Shown one piece after another: positions 1 through 5,210 of a stretch of 12,482 nucleotides of DNA. The stretch's first letter is position 1, and each line of letters starts with the position of its first letter. Below the pieces are notes generated by a model. That model did no database searches. It was not told where the DNA came from and saw only the letters and a list, made by a program, of their open reading frames with translations. The translations under genes were made by a program, and so were the position numbers. Source of the stretch: Spirochaetota bacterium (GTDB lineage: Bacteria > Spirochaetota > Spirochaetia > Treponematales > Treponemataceae); contig JAKJFV010000015.1 in the NCBI GenBank assembly GCA_022704725.1, positions 310 to 12,791 of the forward strand, read 5' to 3'.

Positions 1-873
1 TACTGAGGACGCAATGTATGCAAGTACCGATTGAAATTCTTTTTCATATTCCGGTACAGCGCTTATAAGGCTTAATCCCCTGGAATAACCTTGTGCTATC
101 CGCATATCTTCCGGTACTTGAAGAAGGATTTTTATTCCTTCTTTTTCGCAGTAACGTACAACTCTGTCATCTCCTGCAGTAGACCTGTTAATTATGATGC
201 CGAAGGGTATGCTCATTTTGCGGACAGTTTCTACTGCAATCTTTAAATCATGAAGACCGAATGGTGTTGGCTCTGTGACAAGCACTGTAAAATCGCAGCC
301 GCTTACAGCTGTTCCCATAGGACACGAAGTCCCGGGAGGACAGTCAATAATCGTAATGCTGTTTTTAAGAGAAGGATCATTTTGAATAGTATCTTCTGCT
401 TCTTTTTTTACCGATCGTATAAGAGGCGGAGACATAGCCTTCCCGATGCTCAATCTTCCTTCTATAAAGTGCAGGGGAGATTTGCCTTTCCTTTGTACAG
501 AATAGATTGTTTTTTCACCGATTACAGAAGGAACCTCTGTTATAGCTTTAACGGGACATACTATGGCACATCCTCCGCATGAATGGCACAGTTCGGGAAA
601 AACAAGAGCATATTTTCCAACACAGGCAAGTGCGTTAAACTGACAAAAGGCAGAACACACACCGCAGGCAGTACAAAGCGATTCATCTACTTTAGGAATA
701 AGAACACTTACTTCTTTTTTTTCGCCTGTATCTTTGTACAGAAAAAGACCGCTGTTGGGTTCTTCCACGTCGCAGTCAAGGAGAAATACCTCACACGGTG
801 CAGATTCTGCAAGAGCAATAGAAATAGTTGTTTTGCCGGTGCCCCCTTTACCGGAGGCGACTGCTATTTTCAT
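1..873 (-). CDS. MinD/Mrp-type ATPase with inserted 2[4Fe-4S] ferredoxin domain (3' end beyond window)
   Basis: The reading frame is open from the ATG at 873 to the window edge (291 codons seen, no stop). It starts with a deviant Walker A, GKGGTGKTT at residues 8-16, typical of ParA/MinD P-loop ATPases. Eight cysteines follow in two ferredoxin motifs: C67-x2-C70-x2-C73-x3-C77 and C96-x2-C99-x2-C102-x3-C106P. A later IIDCPPGTSCP segment matches the switch/Walker B region. Proteins of this architecture are cytoplasmic Fe-S-binding ATPases, often encoded next to NifX-like proteins, and in the Desulfovibrio ORP complex they are partners of such a protein. Its ATG overlaps the stop of the upstream NifX-like gene (ATGA), which implies translational coupling and stoichiometric synthesis. 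The substrate of the ATPase is unknown; a role in metal-cluster handling is inference. Family assignment is secure. Confidence 0.93.
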   Translation of the reverse strand, partial: MKIAVASGKGGTGKTTISIALAESAPCEVFLLDCDVEEPNSGLFLYKDTGEKKEVSVLIPKVDESLCTACGVCSAFCQFNALACVGKYALVFPELCHSCGGCAIVCPVKAITEVPSVIGEKTIYSVQRKGKSPLHFIEGRLSIGKAMSPPLIRSVKKEAEDTIQNDPSLKNSITIIDCPPGTSCPMGTAVSGCDFTVLVTEPTPFGLHDLKIAVETVRKMSIPFGIIINRSTAGDDRVVRYCEKEGIKILLQVPEDMRIAQGYSRGLSLISAVPEYEKEFQSVLAYIASSV

Positions 874-1232
874 ACCCAGTGACCTTCTACATCTGCATTG
901 TCGATTTTTGTTAGTTCGCCCTTTTTAAACTTTTCTATAGCCTCAGAAAGACTTACGGACGGTGCTAAATAAATAAGAACGCCTGCTGCTTCCAGTACTT
1001 TAAAAGCCTTGGGACCGGTGTGCCCGGTAATGATTACTTCTGCACCGGTTTTTACAACATTCTGGGCGCTTTGAATACCTGCTCCTTGAGCGGCATTAAG
1101 ATTTTGCTCATTGTCAAAAGCTGTAAAAGAATCTGTCTCTGTATCATACACGACAAAGAAGGCCGCGCGGCCGAATCTTTGATCCACCATATCAGTGTTG
1201 TTTTTTCCAGTTGCTGATAATGCTATTTTCAT
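870..1232 (-). CDS. NifX/NifB-C-like dinitrogenase iron-molybdenum cofactor family protein (second copy)
   Basis: This 120-aa protein has the PF02579 fold pattern: an N-terminal strand (MKIALSATGK), a DQRFGRAAFFVVYD segment, a GAGIQSAQ helix start and the VIITGHTGPKAFKVLEAAGV core that lines the cofactor pocket in NifX, NafY and the orange protein ORP. The RFG motif and the GxxGPKA loop are both present. Family members bind iron-molybdenum or Mo-Cu clusters non-covalently. No nitrogenase gene is visible, so nitrogen fixation need not be involved. It sits between another NifX-like gene (15-nt gap) and the Fe-S MinD ATPase (4-nt overlap). GGAGG lies 4 nt before the ATG. The ligand cannot be read from the sequence. 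Confidence 0.92.
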   Translation of the reverse strand: MKIALSATGKNNTDMVDQRFGRAAFFVVYDTETDSFTAFDNEQNLNAAQGAGIQSAQNVVKTGAEVIITGHTGPKAFKVLEAAGVLIYLAPSVSLSEAIEKFKKGELTKIDNADVEGHWV

Positions 1233-1247
1233 ATAACCTCCAAAAAA

Positions 1248-1640
1248 TTACATACGTAAAAGCGATGAATGACCGCCCCGTCCGCCCCTGCCGGCTCTAA
1301 GCCTTCTTCTTCTGGGACAGCCGCAGCCTGGCATTCCAAACTTTACCTGTATCAGACGGTTTTCTTTCCACGCTGATATTACTTCATCTATATTTCCTGC
1401 AATAAAGGGTATAATTGTAATTCCCTTATCGAGAATTAAACGTTCGCATTCACACGAAATACCGCCGCATATTAATGTGTCTATTCCCTGTTCCTTTAAG
1501 AAAACTGCCTTAGCACTGTAGTCTTCGGGCAAAGCAACAATGACTGATGCCTCGTTATCTTCCCCGAGAATTAAACATTTTCCTGCCTCATCAAATACAG
1601 GAGCTATTCTATTATTCCACACAGTTATTGCTGTTTTCAT
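1248..1640 (-). CDS. NifX/NifB-C-like protein with Gly/Arg-rich C-terminal tail (first gene of operon)
   Basis: This 130-aa PF02579 protein has VWNNRIAPVFDEAGKCLIL at the N-terminus, then a GIDTLICGGISCECERLILDKGITIIPFIAGNIDEV core. CGGISCECE contributes three cysteines where related proteins bind metal. After about residue 100 it departs from the domain into MPGCGCPRRRRLRAGRGGRGG, a short Cys/Gly/Arg-rich tail similar in style to the neighbouring DUF5320 protein. It is the first gene of a leftward three-gene operon with a second NifX-like gene and the Fe-S MinD ATPase. No Shine-Dalgarno precedes the ATG; the predicted sigma54 start (about 1641) is next to the ATG, so the message may be leaderless. 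No other in-frame start preserves the N-terminal strand. A cofactor carrier in an ORP-like complex is the inferred role. Confidence 0.9.
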   Translation of the reverse strand: MKTAITVWNNRIAPVFDEAGKCLILGEDNEASVIVALPEDYSAKAVFLKEQGIDTLICGGISCECERLILDKGITIIPFIAGNIDEVISAWKENRLIQVKFGMPGCGCPRRRRLRAGRGGRGGHSSLLRM

Positions 1641-1677
1641 ACTGATACATTTGCAAGTAGCGTGCCAATATCAGTAT
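1639..1677. repeat. Perfect 9-bp inverted repeat bracketing the sigma54 core
   Basis: ATACTGATA (1639-1647) and TATCAGTAT (1669-1677) are perfect inverted copies 21 bp apart. The interval contains the whole -24/-12 element, and the left copy includes bases of the NifX-like start codon. It could be an operator or an mRNA or DNA hairpin; the sequence does not say which. Confidence 0.6.
1652..1667 (-). promoter_or_regulatory. Candidate sigma54 (-24/-12) promoter of the NifX-NifX-MinD operon
   Basis: On the minus strand the site reads TGGCACGCTACTTGCA, which fits the RpoN consensus TGGCACG-N4-TTGCW with the GG-N10-GC spacing exact. The predicted start is near 1641, next to the ATG at 1640, so there would be almost no 5' UTR. 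This is the one weak point of the call. Tandem dyads at 1822-1859 could serve as the upstream activator sites that sigma54 promoters need. Confidence 0.72.
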
Positions 1678-1684
1678 TCGATGA

Positions 1685-1734
1685 AAAGCAGATTCTGTTG
1701 GCAGGGGCCTTGAATAATCATTACAATCTGCTTT
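1685..1734. repeat. 10-bp inverted repeat in the divergent intergenic region
   Basis: AAAGCAGATT (1685-1694) is perfectly complementary to AATCTGCTTT (1725-1734) across a 30-bp spacer. It lies between the tandem dyads and the sigma54 promoter. Its role is unknown; it could be another protein-binding site or a hairpin in a longer leftward transcript. Confidence 0.5.
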
Positions 1735-1821
1735 GAACAAGAGAATTAAAGTCAAAACCGGTCTAAAAGTATTAATACATAGAAATATGTAAATATAGTA
1801 ATATGTCGATATGTAATAAAA

Positions 1822-1859
1822 ATTGCATAAATGCAATGATAGAATTGCATATTTGCAAT
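1822..1859. promoter_or_regulatory. Two tandem 16-bp dyad operators (ATTGCAT-N2-ATGCAAT type)
   Basis: Copy 1, ATTGCATAAATGCAAT (1822-1837), is a perfect dyad. Copy 2, ATTGCATATTTGCAAT (1844-1859), differs at two central positions. Their centres are 22 bp apart, two helical turns, so both face the same side of DNA. For the leftward sigma54 promoter they sit about 155-205 bp upstream, as enhancer-binding protein sites usually do. For the rightward sigma70 promoter they lie near -64 and -86 from the predicted start. The TTGCA-N4-TGCAA core also has the half-site geometry of the FNR/HcpR class. The cognate regulator is not in the window. Confidence 0.7.
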
Positions 1860-1879
1860 ATCCGGGTAAATCGCCCTAC

Positions 1880-1909
1880 TTGAAGAAAAATACCTACTTA
1901 GTTTATTAT
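1880..1909 (+). promoter_or_regulatory. Sigma70-type promoter of the rightward redox operon
   Basis: TTGAAG (1880-1885) and TATTAT (1904-1909) are separated by 18 bp. The predicted start near 1916 gives a short 5' UTR to the C_GCAxxG_C_C gene. The promoter lies just downstream of the tandem dyads, so the same regulator could act on both divergent operons. Confidence 0.55.
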
Positions 1910-1933
1910 GGGGACTGTTAAGAGGTTTTGAAA

Positions 1934-2401
1934 ATGGAAGATTTTGGAGAAAGAGCAGTAGAGATTTTTTCACAAGGGTACAACTGCTCTCAGTCAACAG
2001 CAGCGGCTTTTGCTCAAGTTCTCGGTTTAGATGAGAAAGAAGTGCTTCGCGGTATGGCAGGCTTTGGAGGCGGAGTAGGCGGTCAGCGGGAAATGTGCGG
2101 TGCAGTTACCGGCATGATCTATGTTTTGGGACACATATACGGAGATTATGATCCGCATGATACCGAAGCTAAGACGGTTTTATATAAAGCGGTAAGAGAA
2201 TTATCACAAGAGTTTAAAGCGGAATTTGGTACGACAAACTGCCGTGAACTTCTATTAAAAGCATCTGTAATTCCAAAACCTGATCCTTCAGAGAGGAATG
2301 CTGAATATTATAGAAAGAGACCCTGTGCTCATTTTGTGCGTAAGGCTGCAGAGCTTGCATCATTAAAGCTTCCTGCAGACATGCTGAATAAGTTGGCATA
2401 A
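1934..2401 (+). CDS. C_GCAxxG_C_C family redox protein
   Basis: This 155-aa protein matches the C_GCAxxG_C_C (PF09719) family. An N-terminal GYNCSQS places Cys18, a glycine-rich FGGGVGGQREMCGAVTG stretch carries Cys55, and two further cysteines follow at 103 (NCREL) and 131 (RPCAHFV). The spaced cysteines are the family hallmark and are thought to bind a metal or cluster or to do redox chemistry; the function is not established. I chose the ATG at 1934 because AGAGG lies 8 nt upstream. A TTG at 1928 would put that site only 2 nt away. It is the first gene of a rightward operon with DUF5320 and NifU-like genes, divergent from the NifX/MinD operon. Confidence 0.9.
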   Translation: MEDFGERAVEIFSQGYNCSQSTAAAFAQVLGLDEKEVLRGMAGFGGGVGGQREMCGAVTGMIYVLGHIYGDYDPHDTEAKTVLYKAVRELSQEFKAEFGTTNCRELLLKASVIPKPDPSERNAEYYRKRPCAHFVRKAAELASLKLPADMLNKLA

Positions 2402-2445
2402 AAAATGCATTGTTATTTCTATCTAACTTTTTAGGAGGTACGACA

Positions 2446-2820
2446 ATGCCGAGAGGTGATAGAACAGGTCCTGCAGGTACGGGACCAATGACAGGAAGAG
2501 GCGCCGGATTTTGTGCAGGGAATGGAACTGCAGGATTTATGAATAATGCAGGTACTTATGGCGGAGGACGCGGATTCGGCGGCGGCCGGGGTTTTGGCGG
2601 AGGATTAGGCCGCGGTCCAGGCCGCGGATTTGGCAGAGGTTTAAGCTTCTGCTTAAGCAGAAGCTTTGGCGGTTTTTTTCAGGGCGCCCGGGTAAATCAG
2701 GTGGTTCCGCGAACCGAGGAAGATGAAAAGTACGAACTTAATGCTCGTTCCCATTCTCTTTCCATAGAACTTGATGCTATTAAAAAGCGTCTTGCCGAAC
2801 TTAAGGGCGAAGAGAAGTAA
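2446..2820 (+). CDS. DUF5320-family glycine-rich small protein
   Basis: The 124-aa product begins MPRGDRTGPAGTGPMTGRGAG, the signature opening of DUF5320 proteins, which co-occur with NifX-like and MinD Fe-S proteins in anaerobes. A low-complexity Gly/Arg/Phe block follows at about residues 38-65 (repeats of GGGRGFGGG type), then a Cys-containing LSFCLSRSF segment and a charged C-terminal helix (about 95-124) with coiled-coil character (ELDAIKKRLAELKGEEK). The start at 2446 has AGGAGG at 2433-2438, 7 nt upstream; an earlier in-frame ATG at 2410 lacks a site and would add residues absent from the family. Its biochemical role is unknown. A 24-bp perfect palindrome lies inside the gene at 2643-2666. 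Confidence 0.88.
   Translation: MPRGDRTGPAGTGPMTGRGAGFCAGNGTAGFMNNAGTYGGGRGFGGGRGFGGGLGRGPGRGFGRGLSFCLSRSFGGFFQGARVNQVVPRTEEDEKYELNARSHSLSIELDAIKKRLAELKGEEK
2643..2666. repeat. 24-bp perfect palindrome inside the DUF5320 gene
   Basis: The 24 bases are their own reverse complement: arms AAGCTTCTGC and GCAGAAGCTT around TTAA. In frame they encode most of LSFCLSRSF, so the mRNA can form a 10-bp hairpin in the coding region, just after the glycine-rich block. Confidence 0.75.
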
Positions 2821-2824
2821 GTTT

Positions 2825-2845
2825 GAAGGCTGCATGTCAGCCTTC
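2825..2845 (+). promoter_or_regulatory. Intercistronic hairpin
   Basis: GAAGGCTG (2825-2832) pairs perfectly with CAGCCTTC (2838-2845) around a 5-nt loop, 4 nt after the DUF5320 stop. There is no U-run, so it is more likely a processing or mRNA-stability hairpin, or a weak terminator, than a full stop before the NifU-like gene. Confidence 0.5.
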
Positions 2846-2876
2846 TTATGAGGAGTAGTATGAAAAAGGACCTTAC

Positions 2877-3242
2877 ATGTCTGACTTTCTTACGATAGGG
2901 ACTAAGGTTGTCCCTGAGAACTTTGGACCGCTTCGAGGTTCAAACGGCAATGCCCGGCTCAAAGGCCCTTGCGGCGACACCATGGAATTCTGGATTAAGG
3001 TACAAAACGGAATTATTGAAGATGTTCATTATACAACCGACGGCTGCTATTTTTCCAATAAATGCGGAACCACAACGGCTTTAATGTCCTGCTCGGTGCC
3101 TATTACAATAGCAGAGCAGTTTACGCAGGCTGATATTCTCTCTGTTGCAGGCGACATTCCGCCTGATGATTCCCACTGCGCCTTACTTGCAGTTAATACG
3201 CTTAAAAAAGCAATTGAAGATTATAAGAATAAGGAATATTGA
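2877..3242 (+). CDS. NifU/IscU-like iron-sulfur cluster scaffold protein
   Basis: The 121-aa protein keeps the three cluster-ligand cysteines of the NifU N-terminal/IscU family: Cys32 in GPCGD (with the conserved Asp34), Cys57 in TTDGCYFS and Cys101 in DSHCALLAV. TGC/GTT-type residues and a terminal helix (NTLKKAIEDYKNK) also fit. Family members assemble transient Fe-S clusters in the cytoplasm and hand them to apo-proteins. AAGGA 6 nt before the ATG supports this start. It is the third gene of the rightward operon and could supply clusters to the Fe-S MinD ATPase, which is inference. A 12-codon ORF with GAGGAG overlaps the start (2860-2898). Immediately after its stop the reading frame of a truncated flavin reductase begins. 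Confidence 0.88.
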   Translation: MSDFLTIGTKVVPENFGPLRGSNGNARLKGPCGDTMEFWIKVQNGIIEDVHYTTDGCYFSNKCGTTTALMSCSVPITIAEQFTQADILSVAGDIPPDDSHCALLAVNTLKKAIEDYKNKEY

Positions 3243-3375
3243 ATGTACCGTTGTAGATTCGATTATGACCGGCAGCCATGAAATGTTTATTGGAAAAATT
3301 GAATACGTTCATGCAGACGCTGATCTTGTAAAAGAAGACGGCAGCATTGCATGGGATACCATAGAATTACTTTAA
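3235..3375 (+). pseudogene. C-terminal remnant of a flavin reductase-like (flavoredoxin-type) protein
   Basis: About 46 codons in a frame different from the NifU-like gene read NIECTVVDSIMTGSHEMFIG and then KIEYVHADADLVKEDGSIAW before the stop at 3373. The SHEMFIGKIEYVHAD stretch is the typical closing strand region of FMN-binding flavin reductase-like proteins, which are usually near 190 aa. All the FMN-binding N-terminal part is missing. The similarity starts within a few bases of the NifU-like stop, so a deletion appears to have joined the two genes. The only ATGs (3244 out of frame, 3265 in frame) lack a Shine-Dalgarno. It is probably not translated into a working protein. Confidence 0.7.
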
Positions 3376-3407
3376 AAAAAGGGGCTGTCTATTCGACAGT
3401 CCCTTTT
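3374..3407. terminator. Bidirectional intrinsic terminator between convergent operons
   Basis: GGGGCTGTC (3381-3389) pairs with GACAGTCCC (3395-3403), with one G-U pair and a 5-nt loop. It is followed by TTTT on the plus strand and preceded by seven A (a U-run for the leftward direction). It closes both the rightward redox operon and the leftward exporter operon, whose stop codon is at 3411. Confidence 0.9.
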
Positions 3408-3410
3408 CAT

Positions 3411-5210
3411 TTACACCGCTTCTTCCTCCTCATCATTGAGGAACCTGAACTGTGAGGTATACAAATTATAGTACTGGCCTCTTTTTTGTATAAGTTCTTC
3501 GTGTGAACCGCTTTCTAAAATACCCCCATCTTCTACAACCATGATGATATCAGCATTCCGTATGGTAGACAGGCGGTGCGCTATAACAAAAGAAGTTCTT
3601 CCTTTTAAAAGTTTTGCAATACCTTCCTGTACAAGTTTCTCGGTATGGGTGTCTATACTTGCCGTTGCTTCATCGAGAATTAGAATACGGGGGTCCGACA
3701 ACATTGTTCGTGCAAATGCAATGAGCTGTCTTTGTCCGGCAGAAAGACGCATTCCCCGTTCGGTAACTTCTGTATCGTAGCCTTTTTCAAATTTCATAAT
3801 AAAATCGTGAGCAGACACAGCCTTTGCAGCTATTTCAACTTCTTCATCTGTTGCATCAAGTTTTCCATAGCGTATATTTTCCCGTATGGTCGTAGAAAAT
3901 AAAAAGGTGTCCTGCGGCATTAAGCCGATTTGTCCTCTAAGACTTTCGAGAGTTACATCATTGAGGTTGTATCCGTCTATTAAAACTTCACCCTTAGTAA
4001 CTTCGTAAAAACGGCTTATAAGATTTACAATAGTTGTTTTACCGGCTCCTGTAGAACCTACGAGTGCTACCGTAGTTCCTTCTTTTACATCAAAGCTCAC
4101 ATTGTTTAGAACGTTCACCTTTTCATCATAGCTGAATGTAACAGCATTAAAAGATACATCGCCTTTTATGGAAGGAATAGGCCGGGCATCGATGCGGTTT
4201 TTAATATCGGGCTCAATGTCGAGAATTTCAAAAATACGTTCAGCGCCAGACATATTGGTTACAAGCTGATTATAGAAGTTGCTTATGTTCATAATCGGCT
4301 GCCAGAACATTGACACATAACTTGTAAAGGCAATGAGAACTCCAGGAGTTATAGCAGCGGTACTCACAAGACTTGAGCCTGCCCAGAATACTAAAATGGT
4401 ACCAACACCCCAGGACATCTCAACTATCGGCCAGAACATATCTCCCATGCGGCAGGCACTTGTAAATGACTTTCTTTGCCCTGTTAAAAGGTCCAGGAAG
4501 GTTTTAGAGGTGTTGCACTCTGCGCCGAAACTTTGTACAACGCGGATGCCGGAAAAATCTTCATGAGTAAAGGCATTGAGGTTCGATGTTTTTTTTCTAA
4601 ATACCTGCCAGCGTTTTCGGGCTGCACTCATAACCAGAAAAAAAGCTGCGATCATGAGGGGTACCGTTATGAGGGCGACAAGCGCAAGGCGGAAATTCAT
4701 AAGCATCATGATAACGACTACAGCCGAAATTTTTGCAAGTTCTGGAATGAGGCTCGTAACACCGTTTGTAAACAGATCGTTGAGCGAGTTAACATCTCCA
4801 ATAATTCGTGCAAGAATCTTTCCGATTGGACGGTTGTCAAAAAACGCAAACGAAAGTTTTTGTATGTGCGTATAAAGCTGCTGTCGAATGGTTAGGAGAA
4901 TCTTGTTAGTCACCTTTCCCATTGTAATAATGCGGCTTCTGGAACAGAACATAGAAACTGCATTTATTATAATCATCACTCCGCCGAGAATGAGAAGATT
5001 TTTGCTGTCTCCCGCTCGAATAAACTTGTCTATTCCTGTTTTTAAAAAATAAGGATTTAAAAGTTCAACAAGTATGGTACAGGACATTAAGAATAATGTT
5101 ACTCCGACAGCTTTTTTGTGCGGTTTTAAATAAACTACAAGACGCTTAATAATAGAAATATTGAGACTTTCTTTTAAGTCTTCATCATCTTTAAATGTAT
5201 TAACAGGCAT
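3411..5210 (-). CDS. ABC exporter half-transporter with canonical ATP site (heterodimer partner)
   Basis: The 599-aa protein is a full-length type IV exporter half: a six-helix membrane domain (about residues 20-325) with the coupling-helix segment LSFAFFDNRPIGKILARI, then a nucleotide-binding domain. It shows Walker A GSTGAGKTT (385-393), Q-loop in LMPQDTFLF, signature LSAGQ (489-493), Walker B ILILDEATAS with catalytic Glu514, and switch His545. The signature is altered (SAGQ for SGGQ). In heterodimers of the TM287/288, BmrCD and LmrCD type, the altered signature pairs with the partner's degenerate Walker B, which is what the upstream gene shows. The two genes overlap by 11 nt, so co-translation is likely. 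It exports drugs, lipids or peptides from the cytoplasm; the substrate cannot be assigned. Confidence 0.95.
   Translation of the reverse strand: MPVNTFKDDEDLKESLNISIIKRLVVYLKPHKKAVGVTLFLMSCTILVELLNPYFLKTGIDKFIRAGDSKNLLILGGVMIIINAVSMFCSRSRIITMGKVTNKILLTIRQQLYTHIQKLSFAFFDNRPIGKILARIIGDVNSLNDLFTNGVTSLIPELAKISAVVVIMMLMNFRLALVALITVPLMIAAFFLVMSAARKRWQVFRKKTSNLNAFTHEDFSGIRVVQSFGAECNTSKTFLDLLTGQRKSFTSACRMGDMFWPIVEMSWGVGTILVFWAGSSLVSTAAITPGVLIAFTSYVSMFWQPIMNISNFYNQLVTNMSGAERIFEILDIEPDIKNRIDARPIPSIKGDVSFNAVTFSYDEKVNVLNNVSFDVKEGTTVALVGSTGAGKTTIVNLISRFYEVTKGEVLIDGYNLNDVTLESLRGQIGLMPQDTFLFSTTIRENIRYGKLDATDEEVEIAAKAVSAHDFIMKFEKGYDTEVTERGMRLSAGQRQLIAFARTMLSDPRILILDEATASIDTHTEKLVQEGIAKLLKGRTSFVIAHRLSTIRNADIIMVVEDGGILESGSHEELIQKRGQYYNLYTSQFRFLNDEEEEAV

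Noticed and set aside
250..928. Plus-strand ORFs of 64-110 codons over the MinD-like gene
   Set aside because: They lie antisense to a clear Fe-S MinD reading frame, encode low-quality sequence without domains and have no ribosome sites.
1..1640. Nitrogen fixation locus
   Set aside because: NifX/NifB-like and NifU-like domains are present, but there is no nifH, nifD, nifK or radical-SAM NifB; the families are widespread in non-fixing anaerobes.
1612..1997. Minus-strand ORFs of 74 and 81 codons across the divergent intergenic region
   Set aside because: They run through the dyads, the promoter elements and the ends of real genes, have AT-driven composition and resemble no family.
4333..4895. 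Plus-strand ORFs of 77-120 codons inside the exporter genes
   Set aside because: They are antisense shadows of strongly conserved ABC exporter coding sequence.
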